A stretch of DNA of 64,000 nucleotides from Bin80 sp965219915 (GTDB taxonomy: Bacteria > Bacteroidota > Rhodothermia > Rhodothermales > Bin80): positions 1,984,001 to 2,048,000 of the forward strand of contig OZ244794.1 in the NCBI GenBank assembly GCA_965219915.1, given 5' to 3'. A model generated the notes under the pieces. It ran no database searches and had not been told where the DNA came from. It saw only the letters and a list, made by a program, of their open reading frames with translations. Every line of letters begins with the position of its first letter. Within the stretch, counting starts at the first letter, position 1. This document shows positions 36,490 to 46,600 of this stretch, piece after piece. Position numbers and translations under genes: made by a program.

Positions 36490-39177
36490 ATGAAATCAAT
36501 TTTGCTTATTCTTGCAAGCTTCTTTTCAGTGAGTGTATCCTGCGCGCAATACAACCTTTCGGGAACTGTAACGACTCGTGACACCGACGAACTGTTACCC
36601 GGGGCCTCCGTGATCATAGAAGGTTCTTCGCGTGGCACGACCACGGATATAGACGGACATTTTTTACTCTCCGATCTTTCACCAGGTACGTACACCATTA
36701 CCGCCTCTTTCGTGGGCTTCGAAGATGAATCACAGGTTGTGACTGTGCGAAGCGCAGATATTGTATTGAACTTTGAAATTGAGGCCACCAGTGTAGCCTT
36801 GGAGGGCATGGAAGTATTTGCTTCCAGAGCCCTGGAGCAGCGAACGCCGGTTGCCTTCACAACTCTGGGAAAGGCGCGATTGCAACGCGATCTCGGTTCG
36901 CGTGATGTCCCGCTCGTGCTCAACAGCACGCCCTCTGTTTACAGTACCGTACAAGGGGGAGGTGCGGGAGATGCGCGCGTGAATGTGCGCGGATTCAATC
37001 AGCGCAACGTTGCAATTATGATTAACGGCGTCCCCGTAAATGACATGGAGAATGGTTGGCTTTACTGGTCAAATTGGGATGGTCTAGAGGAAGTGACAAA
37101 TTCTATTCAGCTCCAACGTGGGTTGTCAGTTGTCACTTTGGCAACGCCGTCAATCGGGGGTACAATGAATATTCTTACCGATCCGGCACGCAATGTGCGG
37201 CAAGCACTGCTCAAACAGGAATTCGGTAACGATGGACTGCGTAAATCTACCCTTATGCTATCCTCGGGGCTCATTAATGGCAAGGTGGCAGTTACGGTTT
37301 CTGGAGTACGCAAGACGGGACAGGGATTTGTGGATGGAACCTGGACGGACATGTGGTCCTACTATGCTGCAGTCGGTTGGAATGCGAGCAGCGCACACCG
37401 CTTCGACTTTTTCGCGATCGGCTCCCCTCAGCGCCACGGACAAAATTTATTCCGTCAGAACATTGCTGCTTACGACCACGAGTATGCCAGAAAAGTATTT
37501 GAACAGGACGGATTGGATGCGGCAACCATCAGTGAGATTCTGCAGGCTTATCCAGAAAGGGGGCGGCGCTGGAATCAAAATATCGGTGCTGTTTCGGAGG
37601 CTTATACAAGGGATCAGCATAATGGCTTTGGGCCTGTAAGACGAAAGAATAGCGGATATATTGACGAATTCGAGAATTTCTTTCATAAGCCCATTTTGAG
37701 CTTAAGTCATTTTGGACAACTGACGGAAAAATCTCTTCTTTCGACCATCGTGTACTATTCGGGGGGAAAGGGGGGCGGATCTAGCCGGCACGGTGACTTG
37801 ATTTTAGATCATAGCGGTCCTTCTCCGGTCCCCGATTATGATGCCACTATTGAGGCCAATAGAAGAAATGGACTGTCTCGCGGAATAATTCGAAACCGCC
37901 ACAATGTACAATGGACGCTGGGGGCTATTTCCAAGTTGACTCATCGAGTCAACGATCGTGTTGAACTTGAAGGGGGACTGGACTGGCGCAGCGCCGAAAT
38001 CCAGCATTTCAGTACTGTGAGAGATCTGTTGGGGGGGCAAGGATACTGGCGATTCGACAATGATTTCTGGGGCTCGGAGGGGCAGGCGGTACAATTAGGG
38101 GAGCGGTTTGACTACGATGATATCGTGACTGTTAACTGGATCGGTGGATTTCTGCAGGGGCGGTATGAAGCAGGACCGTTGAGCAGTTTTGCCGTGGTGG
38201 GTTATTCGAGAATCAAGTATACATTCGAAGATTTCTTTACCGATGATGGGCACGGAAGGCCATTTTCTGCCTCGCCATCCCCTATCGGCGGTTATCAGGT
38301 CAAGGGAGGAGCAAACTACCGTCTGAACGACGTCTTCTCCGTCTATGCAAGTATTGGCCGTGTTTCCAAGGTTCCTGTTTTTGATGGTGTCATTGACGCC
38401 ATCTCCGGCAGTATTAACCCGGACCCCCAGAATGAATCCTTCATCGGAGTTGAAAGCGGTGTGAATTTTCGATCTTTGGATAGGAGGGTTACAGCAAAGC
38501 TGAACCTCTATCATACAACATGGAATGATCGAACTGTGACGCGTAATTTGGTGGAACAGAGTGGCAATGATGCATTGGTCAACATTGGGGGATTAAATGC
38601 CCTGCACAGGGGAATTGAAGGAGAGCTTGCCTGGCAACCTGTAGATTTCGTGCGTTTGGATGGGGCTTTTTCAGTTGGAGACTGGAAATACACGGATGAT
38701 GTTTCTGGCACATATACTCCTGATCGTTCCAATCCAGATAGTCAAGAACAAGTGTCGCTCCCCCTTAGCGGGGTAAAGGTGGGGGATGCCCCGCAGACGC
38801 AACTCGCCTATGCCATAACGGCATTTCCTAGGTCTGGGATGCATGTGGTGCTGACTGGACGTTTCTATGCCAAACATTTTGCGGATTTTGATCCTGCCGG
38901 CTATAGCGAACGAAACAGTCCGGTTTGGGAGGCCCCCGGGTACACAGTTTTTGATCTCAAGGCGGGCTATAATTTTGATAGGGGGCGTTTTGGTGTCCGA
39001 TTGTTTTTACATGTCTTCAACGTAGCGAACACATTCTATGTGCAGGATGCCGTTAATAATTCCCGTTTTCACGCTTACACCCTTAACGGAATAAATATGG
39101 GAAGGGCAGATGACGCAGAAGTATTTCTTGGTCTGCCCAGAACGTTCAATCTTGGTACACGTGTGATCTTCCGATGA
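36490..39177 (+). CDS. TonB-dependent outer-membrane receptor, second paralogue
   Basis: 895 residues from the ATG at 36490, which gives a signal peptide (MKSILLILASFFSVSVS, ending CAQ); the frame upstream of it has no supporting features. Domains: CarboxypepD_reg-like (YNLSGTVTTRDTDELLPGAS...PGTYTITASFVGF), plug (DARVNVRGFNQRNVAIMING) and barrel ending FNLGTRVIFR. It parallels the 4920-7625 receptor along its whole length, with shared barrel strings such as GGKGGG and DNDFWG. No SusD-type lipoprotein is adjacent. Together they look like duplicated importers of similar ligands. Substrate not evident. Confidence 0.93.
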   Translation: MKSILLILASFFSVSVSCAQYNLSGTVTTRDTDELLPGASVIIEGSSRGTTTDIDGHFLLSDLSPGTYTITASFVGFEDESQVVTVRSADIVLNFEIEATSVALEGMEVFASRALEQRTPVAFTTLGKARLQRDLGSRDVPLVLNSTPSVYSTVQGGGAGDARVNVRGFNQRNVAIMINGVPVNDMENGWLYWSNWDGLEEVTNSIQLQRGLSVVTLATPSIGGTMNILTDPARNVRQALLKQEFGNDGLRKSTLMLSSGLINGKVAVTVSGVRKTGQGFVDGTWTDMWSYYAAVGWNASSAHRFDFFAIGSPQRHGQNLFRQNIAAYDHEYARKVFEQDGLDAATISEILQAYPERGRRWNQNIGAVSEAYTRDQHNGFGPVRRKNSGYIDEFENFFHKPILSLSHFGQLTEKSLLSTIVYYSGGKGGGSSRHGDLILDHSGPSPVPDYDATIEANRRNGLSRGIIRNRHNVQWTLGAISKLTHRVNDRVELEGGLDWRSAEIQHFSTVRDLLGGQGYWRFDNDFWGSEGQAVQLGERFDYDDIVTVNWIGGFLQGRYEAGPLSSFAVVGYSRIKYTFEDFFTDDGHGRPFSASPSPIGGYQVKGGANYRLNDVFSVYASIGRVSKVPVFDGVIDAISGSINPDPQNESFIGVESGVNFRSLDRRVTAKLNLYHTTWNDRTVTRNLVEQSGNDALVNIGGLNALHRGIEGELAWQPVDFVRLDGAFSVGDWKYTDDVSGTYTPDRSNPDSQEQVSLPLSGVKVGDAPQTQLAYAITAFPRSGMHVVLTGRFYAKHFADFDPAGYSERNSPVWEAPGYTVFDLKAGYNFDRGRFGVRLFLHVFNVANTFYVQDAVNNSRFHAYTLNGINMGRADDAEVFLGLPRTFNLGTRVIFR

Positions 39178-39506
39178 AAAAACTTCCATCGTCAAATTCT
39201 TTTCGGGAATCTCAAATGCAAATTATATTCCAGGAATGTCTTGACAAATCTACACCTTGCACAATCCGGTGAAGCTGTTAAGAGACACTGAGAATGTTTA
39301 TCAAAGTAACCACCTTAATAGTCGTTATATTCAGCAAGGGGTGTGCTTTCAGGAACATGATGATAAGGCAGCGTATGATTTTCAAGTGATTCACCCAGTG
39401 TATCTGGGACGGGGGATCTGCATATGGAGATTATAGCTAGTCATCCTTGTGATCCGCGAAGTGGATGTAGCGTTACGGTACAAAATTTCCAAAGTATTTC
39501 CATTCC
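39178..39506. other. Intergenic region, no gene recognised
   Basis: About 330 bases between the receptor and the acyltransferase gene. It is AT-richer than its surroundings and presumably holds the promoter of the acyltransferase. A 31-codon frame beginning at 39294 has a hydrophobic start but no family match I can make. No clear terminator seen. Confidence 0.4.
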
Positions 39507-41177
39507 ATGGCGAAGGTTGAAGTGCTAATGCCCAAGATGGGCGAGAGCATTACCGAGGGATCGGTAATTGTCTGGCATAAGCAAGTAGGTGATCCAGTCG
39601 AACTGGATGAAGTCCTGCTGGAAATAGGAACCGACAAGGTAGATACGGACGTCCCTGCTCCGGCGGGTGGAATTGTCACGGAAATTCTCACTCAGGAGGG
39701 TGAGACCGTGCCGGTTGGACATGTGATCGCTATTATTGCCACCGAGGGCGAGGATTCAATTGGCGCAACACAAGGTGCTGCTGCTTCCGAACCAGCAGAA
39801 GCTCCGAAGTCATCGGGGCCAGAATCGTCGGCAGGGCCAGCAGCAGATATATCTGTAGTTATGCCGAAGATGGGCGAAAGTATTACCGAGGGGACGGTGA
39901 TTGCCTGGCATAAGCGGGTAGGAGATCCGGTTGAATTGGACGAGACCCTTTTGGAGATCGGGACAGACAAGGTAGACACGGACGTGCCGGCTCCCGCTAC
40001 GGGGACTCTTCGAGAAATTCTAGTGTCCGAAGGAGAAACGGTCGAAGTAGGCACTACGATAGCGTTAATAGGTGCGGAAGGGACCGTGCCCGTGCGGGAC
40101 ACAGGATCAGTGCCAGAAACGGCAGAAGAAGCTGCTCCATTGTCGTCTGGACCTGCAGAGGAGCCTGATCCGTCGTCTGAGATCACACCTGCTGGCGAGT
40201 CGGAACCGATCGATAACGAGCGGCATCTTGCGGACGGACGATTCCTGAGCCCGCTGGTACGCAGCATCGCACAGGCTGAGAATATATCCAGGGATGAATT
40301 GTCCAGCATAAAAGGATCTGGACGTGATGGACGGCTCACGAAAAAAGATGTGGTAAACTATCTGGAATCCCGCAAAAGGCCTACAGGGCGAACGAGAACT
40401 CCGGCCAGTCCCCCGCCTGTAAGGAAAAAGGTTTCCCACCCTGTACCTGCTGACGGGGACTCGCAGCGCGTAGAGGTTATCCAGATGGGGCGGATGCGTC
40501 AGCTTATTGCTGAGCATATGATACATTCCAAACGTACGTCAGCACACGTAACCTCATTTTCAGAGGTTGATGTGACACGACTTGTCCGCATACGGGAGGC
40601 CAATAAGCAGGCTTTTCTAGCGCGCGACGGAGTGAAGCTGACGTACACTCCCTTTCTTGTTCATGCAGCGGTTGAAGCTTTGCGTGAGTTTCCTATCTTG
40701 AACAGTTCGGTGGAGAAAAACCAGATTCTGGTCAAAAAAGATTACCATATCGGTATTGCGGTAGCGATTGAGGAATCTGGACTGATTGTTCCAGTTATCC
40801 GGCATGCTGGGCGGTTGAGTATAGCTGGACTCGCCCATGCAGCAAGCGATTTAGCGCATCGTGCACGCTCATCTGAATTGCTCCCTGATGATTTACAGGG
40901 TGGAACTTTCACCTTGACTAATGTGGGTTCTCTGGGGTCCTTGATGGGTACGCCAATCATCCTACAGCCGCAAGTGGCCATTCTTGCCACCGGCTCTATC
41001 AAAAAACGGCCAATTGTAGTTGAGCATCCTGAACATGGCGACACGATTGCGATTCGCCACATGATGGTCCTGTCGTTGTCCTATGATCATCGTGTCATTG
41101 ATGGCGCTATGGGGATAGCTTTCCTACGTCGGTACACGGAGGTACTTGAAAACCTTGACCCGGAGATGGAGCTATAG
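39507..41177 (+). CDS. Dihydrolipoamide acyltransferase (E2) with two lipoyl domains
   Basis: Core component of a 2-oxo acid dehydrogenase complex. Two lipoyl domains (about 1-80 and 114-193) each contain EIGTDKVDTDVPAP, with lipoylated Lys44 and Lys154. A Pro/Ala/Glu-rich linker leads to the E1/E3-binding domain (about 245-285, FLSPLVRSIAQAENI...GRLTKKDVVNYL). The catalytic domain (about 325-556) ends with the CoA-transfer motif DHRVIDGAMG. The linker order suits branched-chain or 2-oxoglutarate E2s (BkdB/SucB); I cannot separate them, so no symbol is given. No E1 or E3 gene is adjacent. 556 residues. Confidence 0.94.
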   Translation: MAKVEVLMPKMGESITEGSVIVWHKQVGDPVELDEVLLEIGTDKVDTDVPAPAGGIVTEILTQEGETVPVGHVIAIIATEGEDSIGATQGAAASEPAEAPKSSGPESSAGPAADISVVMPKMGESITEGTVIAWHKRVGDPVELDETLLEIGTDKVDTDVPAPATGTLREILVSEGETVEVGTTIALIGAEGTVPVRDTGSVPETAEEAAPLSSGPAEEPDPSSEITPAGESEPIDNERHLADGRFLSPLVRSIAQAENISRDELSSIKGSGRDGRLTKKDVVNYLESRKRPTGRTRTPASPPPVRKKVSHPVPADGDSQRVEVIQMGRMRQLIAEHMIHSKRTSAHVTSFSEVDVTRLVRIREANKQAFLARDGVKLTYTPFLVHAAVEALREFPILNSSVEKNQILVKKDYHIGIAVAIEESGLIVPVIRHAGRLSIAGLAHAASDLAHRARSSELLPDDLQGGTFTLTNVGSLGSLMGTPIILQPQVAILATGSIKKRPIVVEHPEHGDTIAIRHMMVLSLSYDHRVIDGAMGIAFLRRYTEVLENLDPEMEL

Positions 41178-41213
41178 GTTTGCTTGAGGAATAATCACAG
41201 GTCCCTCTGAGGC

Positions 41214-42128
41214 ATGTCGTCTGAAAATCGTGACCGAGCCAACACTTTGACTACGGATGCGATTTCTGCACGGGTAGAGCACTTCCTAAGCAGCCTGGCT
41301 TCTGAAAAATCTCCAGCTACACGGAAGACATATGGCCGGGCACTAGGAATTTTTTTGTTATGGGTGGATGAGAAGGGCGGCGAAGTTCAGCTCTCCCGGG
41401 CAAGTTTGGAGGATTATCTGCTGTACCTGCGCCGGGTTCGGAAAGTCAAGGATCGTACGATCCAGACTTATCTGACTGCGGTACGGCAATTTTTCGCTTT
41501 TCTATCCGAAAAGGGTTTACTGCGAGAAGATCCGTCAAAGGGGCTTACCGTGAAGGTAAGTGCGTCGGCGGTGAGTCGGGGAATATTGACCATGGATGAG
41601 GTAGGGCGTTTGCTTCAGGTATCGGAGTCCTCGGATCCCATTGACCTGCGTGATCGGGCCATCCTGTGCTGCATGCTTATTGAGGGTCTCTCCGAGGGGG
41701 AAGTTGTGCGGTGTAACTACAAAGACTTGGAGCGCACGTTAATGGGCGAAGAGTTGGTTGTTCGCGGCAAAGGGGGGCGCTTACGTGTGCCGTTGGATTC
41801 GCGAACGTATAAGAGTATTGTAGCCTATCTGACCAGCCGGGCTGAGTATATCAGATACATCGATCCGCTCTTCGTGTCGCATGGTCCACGCGGGCAAAAC
41901 GAGCGCCTGAAAGTTCGTACAGTAAGGGCTCGCATGCGTGTGTTGCTTGATCGAGCCGGGATCACGCGTCTGGATGTTTCCCCACAAAGCCTGACGCATA
42001 CCTCCATTTATCTGTTGATACAGAGCGGCATTTCAAGGGCAGAATTACGGCAACGCACGCGACCGTGGAGACTCTTCCACCGCCTCAATGATCTGAAAGC
42101 TCAGGGGCTTATTGACGCCTCCTATTGA
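41214..42128 (+). CDS. Tyrosine-recombinase-like protein (XerC/D fold), catalytic residues lost
   Basis: 304 residues with the two-domain layout of Xer recombinases: an N-terminal SAM-like core-binding domain (about 15-110, with RKTYGRALGIFLLWV and TIQTYLTAVRQFFAFLSEKGLL) and a C-terminal catalytic-type domain. In that domain the conserved residues are changed. GLRxSEL becomes GLSEGEV (Ser160 for Arg). The lysine loop GKGNKxR becomes GKGGR. HxLRH becomes QSLTH (Gln258, Thr261). No GH...Y nucleophile box follows. It is therefore predicted to bind DNA without cutting it. The frame is intact, and its last 20 bases overlap convergent porQ. Role unknown; it may be a structural or regulatory DNA-binding protein. 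Confidence 0.85.
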   Translation: MSSENRDRANTLTTDAISARVEHFLSSLASEKSPATRKTYGRALGIFLLWVDEKGGEVQLSRASLEDYLLYLRRVRKVKDRTIQTYLTAVRQFFAFLSEKGLLREDPSKGLTVKVSASAVSRGILTMDEVGRLLQVSESSDPIDLRDRAILCCMLIEGLSEGEVVRCNYKDLERTLMGEELVVRGKGGRLRVPLDSRTYKSIVAYLTSRAEYIRYIDPLFVSHGPRGQNERLKVRTVRARMRVLLDRAGITRLDVSPQSLTHTSIYLLIQSGISRAELRQRTRPWRLFHRLNDLKAQGLIDASY

Positions 42129-43095
42129 ACTTCCTGGCTAGGGTGAATTGGTGCAGTCCGGCAAAAGACCAGGAGCTGAAGGCATAGTCAACCTGAAAGC
42201 CTCGTACGCGGAGTCCGAATCCAACAGCGGTTCCTGCGAGATCTAGTCGGCGGTCAGATTTAAGGTTGCGCTTGCGGTGGCTATAGCCCAGGCGAAGATG
42301 AAACGCGGGTATGGCCTCGAACTGGAGGCTGAAGATCGCATGACGAAATCCGTCATCCACGGCTGTAATCTGGTGAGCATTCTGCAGATTGTGGAGCGTG
42401 AGGCCGAACAGGACTGGAATGTACCTGAGTCGTTTGGACACGACTATACGAATATCCATTGGAAGTTCGTCACGCGTAGGGCCAAGGCTCGAAAGGACTA
42501 TTCCTGTGTTCGTTACGGCCGCTGAGGCAACAAATCCCTGTTCGGGGATTTGGTAGGCAGCGCCCACGTCTACGGCGGCAGCTATTGCATTGAATTGCCC
42601 TACGGAAGTATAGATCATATGTATACTCCCGCCGTAACGCAGTCCGGATTGCCAGGATCTTGACAGACCAGCCGTGAGTGCCAGATTACTTGACGAGAAT
42701 GTGCCATTGCGTTCTCCGTATATATCTGCTTTAGTGATGCTACCCCAATGGAAAAAACGGACCCCCACTGCGCCTGTGCCGATTGGGCCGAAGTCTTGAG
42801 CATAGGTAAGTGCACCGGCCTGGAGATCGCTGAGGTGGTTTAGCCAGGATACCGAAAGATTTCCGTCCAGATCCTCACCCAGTAGCGCCGGATTGTAGAA
42901 CAGGACATTCCCGTGGTTTGAGGTGGTGCTCAGTGATGTGCCTCCTAGGGCGGCTGCTTGGGCAGAAGGTTCAAGCCGAAGAAAATCGAAGCTTGAGAGT
43001 GTTTGGCCGTGTACGGTGTTTGTCCCACATACGAACGTAAGTGCGGTTAGCCAGAAAATATTCGTACGAACAACCACACTAGAAGGGTAGGCCAT
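42109..43095 (-). CDS. porQ: Type IX secretion system protein PorQ
   Basis: 328 residues starting MAYPSSVVVRTNIFW, with a signal peptide ending near VHGQ. The segment SSFDFLRLEPSAQAAALGGTSL is diagnostic of the PorQ/PorV outer-membrane barrel family; later barrel strands include LGVRFFHWGSI-like segments (VGVRFFHWGSITKADIYG) and the ending AFSSWSFAGLHQFTLARKF. PorQ takes part in attaching and releasing T9SS cargo at the surface. The protease at 1591-4521 carries a matching sorting domain. The gene converges on and overlaps the recombinase-like gene by 20 bases. Confidence 0.92.
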   Translation of the reverse strand: MAYPSSVVVRTNIFWLTALTFVCGTNTVHGQTLSSFDFLRLEPSAQAAALGGTSLSTTSNHGNVLFYNPALLGEDLDGNLSVSWLNHLSDLQAGALTYAQDFGPIGTGAVGVRFFHWGSITKADIYGERNGTFSSSNLALTAGLSRSWQSGLRYGGSIHMIYTSVGQFNAIAAAVDVGAAYQIPEQGFVASAAVTNTGIVLSSLGPTRDELPMDIRIVVSKRLRYIPVLFGLTLHNLQNAHQITAVDDGFRHAIFSLQFEAIPAFHLRLGYSHRKRNLKSDRRLDLAGTAVGFGLRVRGFQVDYAFSSWSFAGLHQFTLARKFNRRRQ

Positions 43096-43609
43096 GAGTT
43101 TCAGCTAAACATTCTTAGGGGTTGTACCGCGCCAGGTGCAGACACAAGCAAAATCCGTTTTGCAAATTGACTGGCCATATGACCAAACTATTGAGCGCTC
43201 CGGCGGAGTGAGGGAGGATAAACTATGTAACTGGATTTGTTCCAAATAAAACGACAAGAAGGCTAAGTGTTCTCAAGAAGGATTACGAGGTATCAGCGAG
43301 CTTCAGAATTCAGCAGCTCCAGGTTCCATGAAGTCGTTATACACATTTGTTGGCTTACATACGCGTCCATGGCAAATCATAATGTGTTTTACAGATAGAA
43401 GGGCGTTCAAGATGCGTTGGAATGATGTTTGCTGAGTGACTCCAAAGGACAGCTCACGGGGCACTGGATTTGAGCGTTAAGGGAACGGATTCGGTGTATA
43501 AGCGTGTCAGCAGTCCGCCGCTCGAGTGGAATGCATTCTCGTGAATCTCCTCCTCAATTCGTTAGTGCAGGAAGCGCCTCAAAACTAGCTGAGCTAGTGC
43601 CGTAGCAAT
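43096..43609. other. Divergent intergenic region between porQ and secA
   Basis: About 510 bases; no gene seen. GCAAAA-TCCG-TTTTGC (43148-43163) is a perfect 6-bp inverted repeat within 55 bases of the porQ start. ACTAGCT-G-AGCTAGT (43584-43598) is an odd palindrome just before secA, listed separately. Promoters for both genes must be here, but no exact TAnnTTTG match was noted. Confidence 0.4.
43584..43598. promoter_or_regulatory. 15-base palindrome immediately upstream of secA
   Basis: ACTAGCT-G-AGCTAGT has perfect 7-base arms around one central base and ends 11 bases before the secA ATG. It covers where a ribosome-binding site would lie. It could be an operator; a 1-base loop makes an RNA hairpin less favourable, although a shorter stem is possible. 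Function is inferred. Confidence 0.35.
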
Positions 43610-46600
43610 ATGTTGAAGTTCGTTAATCAATTATTCGGTGATAAGAACCAACGTGAGATTGATCGCAAGTATCAACCTGTGGTTGATAAGATCCATGAGG
43701 CCACTTCTGCGATCAGAGGATTATCGGATGATGATTTGCGTGGCCAAACAAAAGTGTATCGTGAGAAGATCCAAAATGCAGTAGGTGAAATAGAAACACG
43801 TCAGCAGGAGATCAATGAGGCGCTTCGATTGGGACATACACAGGAGGATGAAGAATATCTTACACTAAATGATCGCCAGGACTACTTTGAAGAACTGGAT
43901 GAATTGGAGGAGGAGTGGTTGGAGGTAGCAGAGGAGACCCTAGACGAAATTCTCCCAAAAGCCTTTGCAGTCGTAAAGGAGGTTTGTCGAAGATTGACAG
44001 AAAGGGGTTCATTGCGGGTGCGAGCCACCGACCATGATCGAGCCATTCGCGCTCGTCGTGCATATCCCAACTTGCAGGGATCGTACGCAATCTGGCCGAA
44101 TACGTGGGAGGCAGGTGGTGCACAGATCAAGTGGGAAATGATCCCGTACGATGTGCAGTTACTCGGAGGGGTGGTGCTTCATCGCGGAAACATCGCCGAG
44201 ATGAAAACTGGAGAAGGCAAGACGCTTGTGGCAGTTGCACCGGTCTACCTGAATGCACTCCTTGGCCGTGGCGTACATCTGATTACGGTCAACCCTTATC
44301 TGGCGCAGCGGGATGCCGAGTGGATGGGGCCAATTTTTGAGTTCCTGGGGTTAACGGTGGATGTTATTGATGGATATGATGCACATTCAGGTGGTCGCCG
44401 CGACGCCTATCGTGCCGATGTTACCTACGGGACAAATAATGAGTTTGGTTTTGATTACTTGCGGGACAACTCCTTTGTAATTGCCCCCAACCAACTTGTA
44501 CAGCGAGGTCACCACTTTGCAATCGTGGATGAGGTCGACTCGGTACTTGTGGACGAAGCCCGGACCCCCCTGATAATAAGTGGTCCGGTTCCGCAGGCTA
44601 ACAAAAGCCGTTTTGATGAGCTCAAACCGGCTGTTGAAAGATTGGTGCAGGCGCAGAAGCGAATCGTTGCCGGGTGCGTGGCAAAAGCAGAAAAACATCT
44701 CAAGGAACGTGATTTGGCGCTTGAACGAGGCGATGAGAGACAAGCTAAGGAGGTGGAAGGAAGTGCAGGATTGGAGCTCCTGCGTGCCTCTCGTGGTTTT
44801 CCACGTAATAAGCGGCTTATGAAGCTTCTACAGGAACCTGGGGTTGAGCAGCTGCGCCGCAAGACAGAGTATTTCTATCTCCAGGACAATGCTAAAAATA
44901 TGCCTATCGTCGACGGGGCATTACATTATGCACTCGACGAGAAGCAGCATGCCTTGGAACCGACGGATCAAGGTCGTGAATTTGTTGCACGGGCAGCAGG
45001 CGAGGAAGTAGATCTGTTTGTGCTTCCTGATGTAGGGGAGGAGACCGCACGCCTGAACCGGGAATATGAGGATCGGAAGAATCAACTTTATGACTCACTC
45101 AGAGAGCGTGAAGATATCTCTGAGGAGAAGCGGGAGCACAAGCTGCAGAATGACTTGCGTGTTTTAAAGAATGCCCTTGATGAGCAAACACGTAAACTCT
45201 ATTCAACTTACTCGAATCGTGCGGAGCGATTACATGCTATCGAACAGCTTCTAAAGGCTTACACACTGTATGAGCGGGATACGGAGTATATCGTGCAGGA
45301 TGACAAGGTGCAGATTGTTGACACGCACACTGGGCGGGTACTCTCGGGTCGCCGTTATTCAGATGGTCTGCATCAGGCCATTGAGGCCAAAGAGGGCGTG
45401 AAAGTACAGGCAGCCACGCAGACGTACGCAACAATTACGCTGCAGAATTACTTCCGTATGTACAGCAAATTGGCTGGCATGACCGGTACAGCAGAGACTG
45501 AAGCAGAAGAATTCCACAAGATATATAAGATGGATGTCGTGGCAGTGCCGACCAATAGGCCTATTGCAAGGCAGGATCTGGAGGATCTTGTATTCAGAAC
45601 AAGACGGGAGAAGTACAGCGCGGTCATTGATAAGATTGAAGAATATCACGACAAAGGCCAACCAGTGCTCGTTGGGACTACTTCGGTAGAGGTGTCTGAA
45701 ACATTGAGCCGAATGCTAAGACGTGCACGTATTCGACATAACGTGCTCAACGCCAAGCGGGATCGCGCAAAGCAGGAATCTCTGATCGTGGCGGAAGCTG
45801 GCCGGCGAGGTGCGGTCACTATTGCTACAAATATGGCCGGCCGCGGCACAGATATTAAACTGGGCCAAGGAATTCCCAAGCTGGGCGGCTTAGCCATTAT
45901 CGGGACGGAGCGGCATGAAAGTCGGCGAATAGATTTGCAGCTCAGGGGTCGTTCTGGTCGACAGGGTGATCCTGGGGAGAGTCAGTTTTATATCTCACTT
46001 GAAGACGATCTAATGCGTCTCTTTGGCCCCGACCGGGTAGCGGGCGTCATGGATCGACTCAAACTTGAGACTGGCGCTGTAATCACACATCCCTGGGTTA
46101 CGAAAAGTATTGAGCGCGCTCAGAAAAAAGTTGAGCAGAACAATTTTGCCATTCGTAAACGGCAGCTTGAGTACGACGATGTGCTGAATGCCCAACGTGC
46201 CGTGATTTACGACCGTCGCACGCATGCGCTGAAAGGAGAGCGTTTCCGCGGAGAAATTCTGAGCATGCTGCAGAAGCTTATACAGCAACTGGTGCAGCGT
46301 CATCACGGAGAGGGAGAGGTGGATGAGTTACGAGAGGAGTTTCGCAGACTCCTGTCGTTTGACTATCAGATTGACCGTAAGCTGTTCTTTGATCTGGGTG
46401 ATGATGGGGTAGCAGAAGACGCCTATAATAAAGCGGTTGCTTACTATGAACGTAAGCGCCGTGCATTAGCCGAACCGTTCTTCAACAGCATGAAGACGGT
46501 CCTGGATAGTGATGTAGAGAACAAGCCTGAGCGCGCATTTATAGACTTCTCCGATGGACATCGTAAGCTGCGTACGGTTGTTCGTATTGAGGATGTTGTT

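Noticed and set aside
39294..39390. 31-codon frame with hydrophobic beginning
   Set aside because: Too short, no signal-cleavage site or conserved pattern; regarded as chance.
41214..42128. Mobile element boundary around the recombinase-like gene
   Set aside because: No flanking repeats, no cargo genes and no intact catalytic residues; context is a metabolic gene and porQ.
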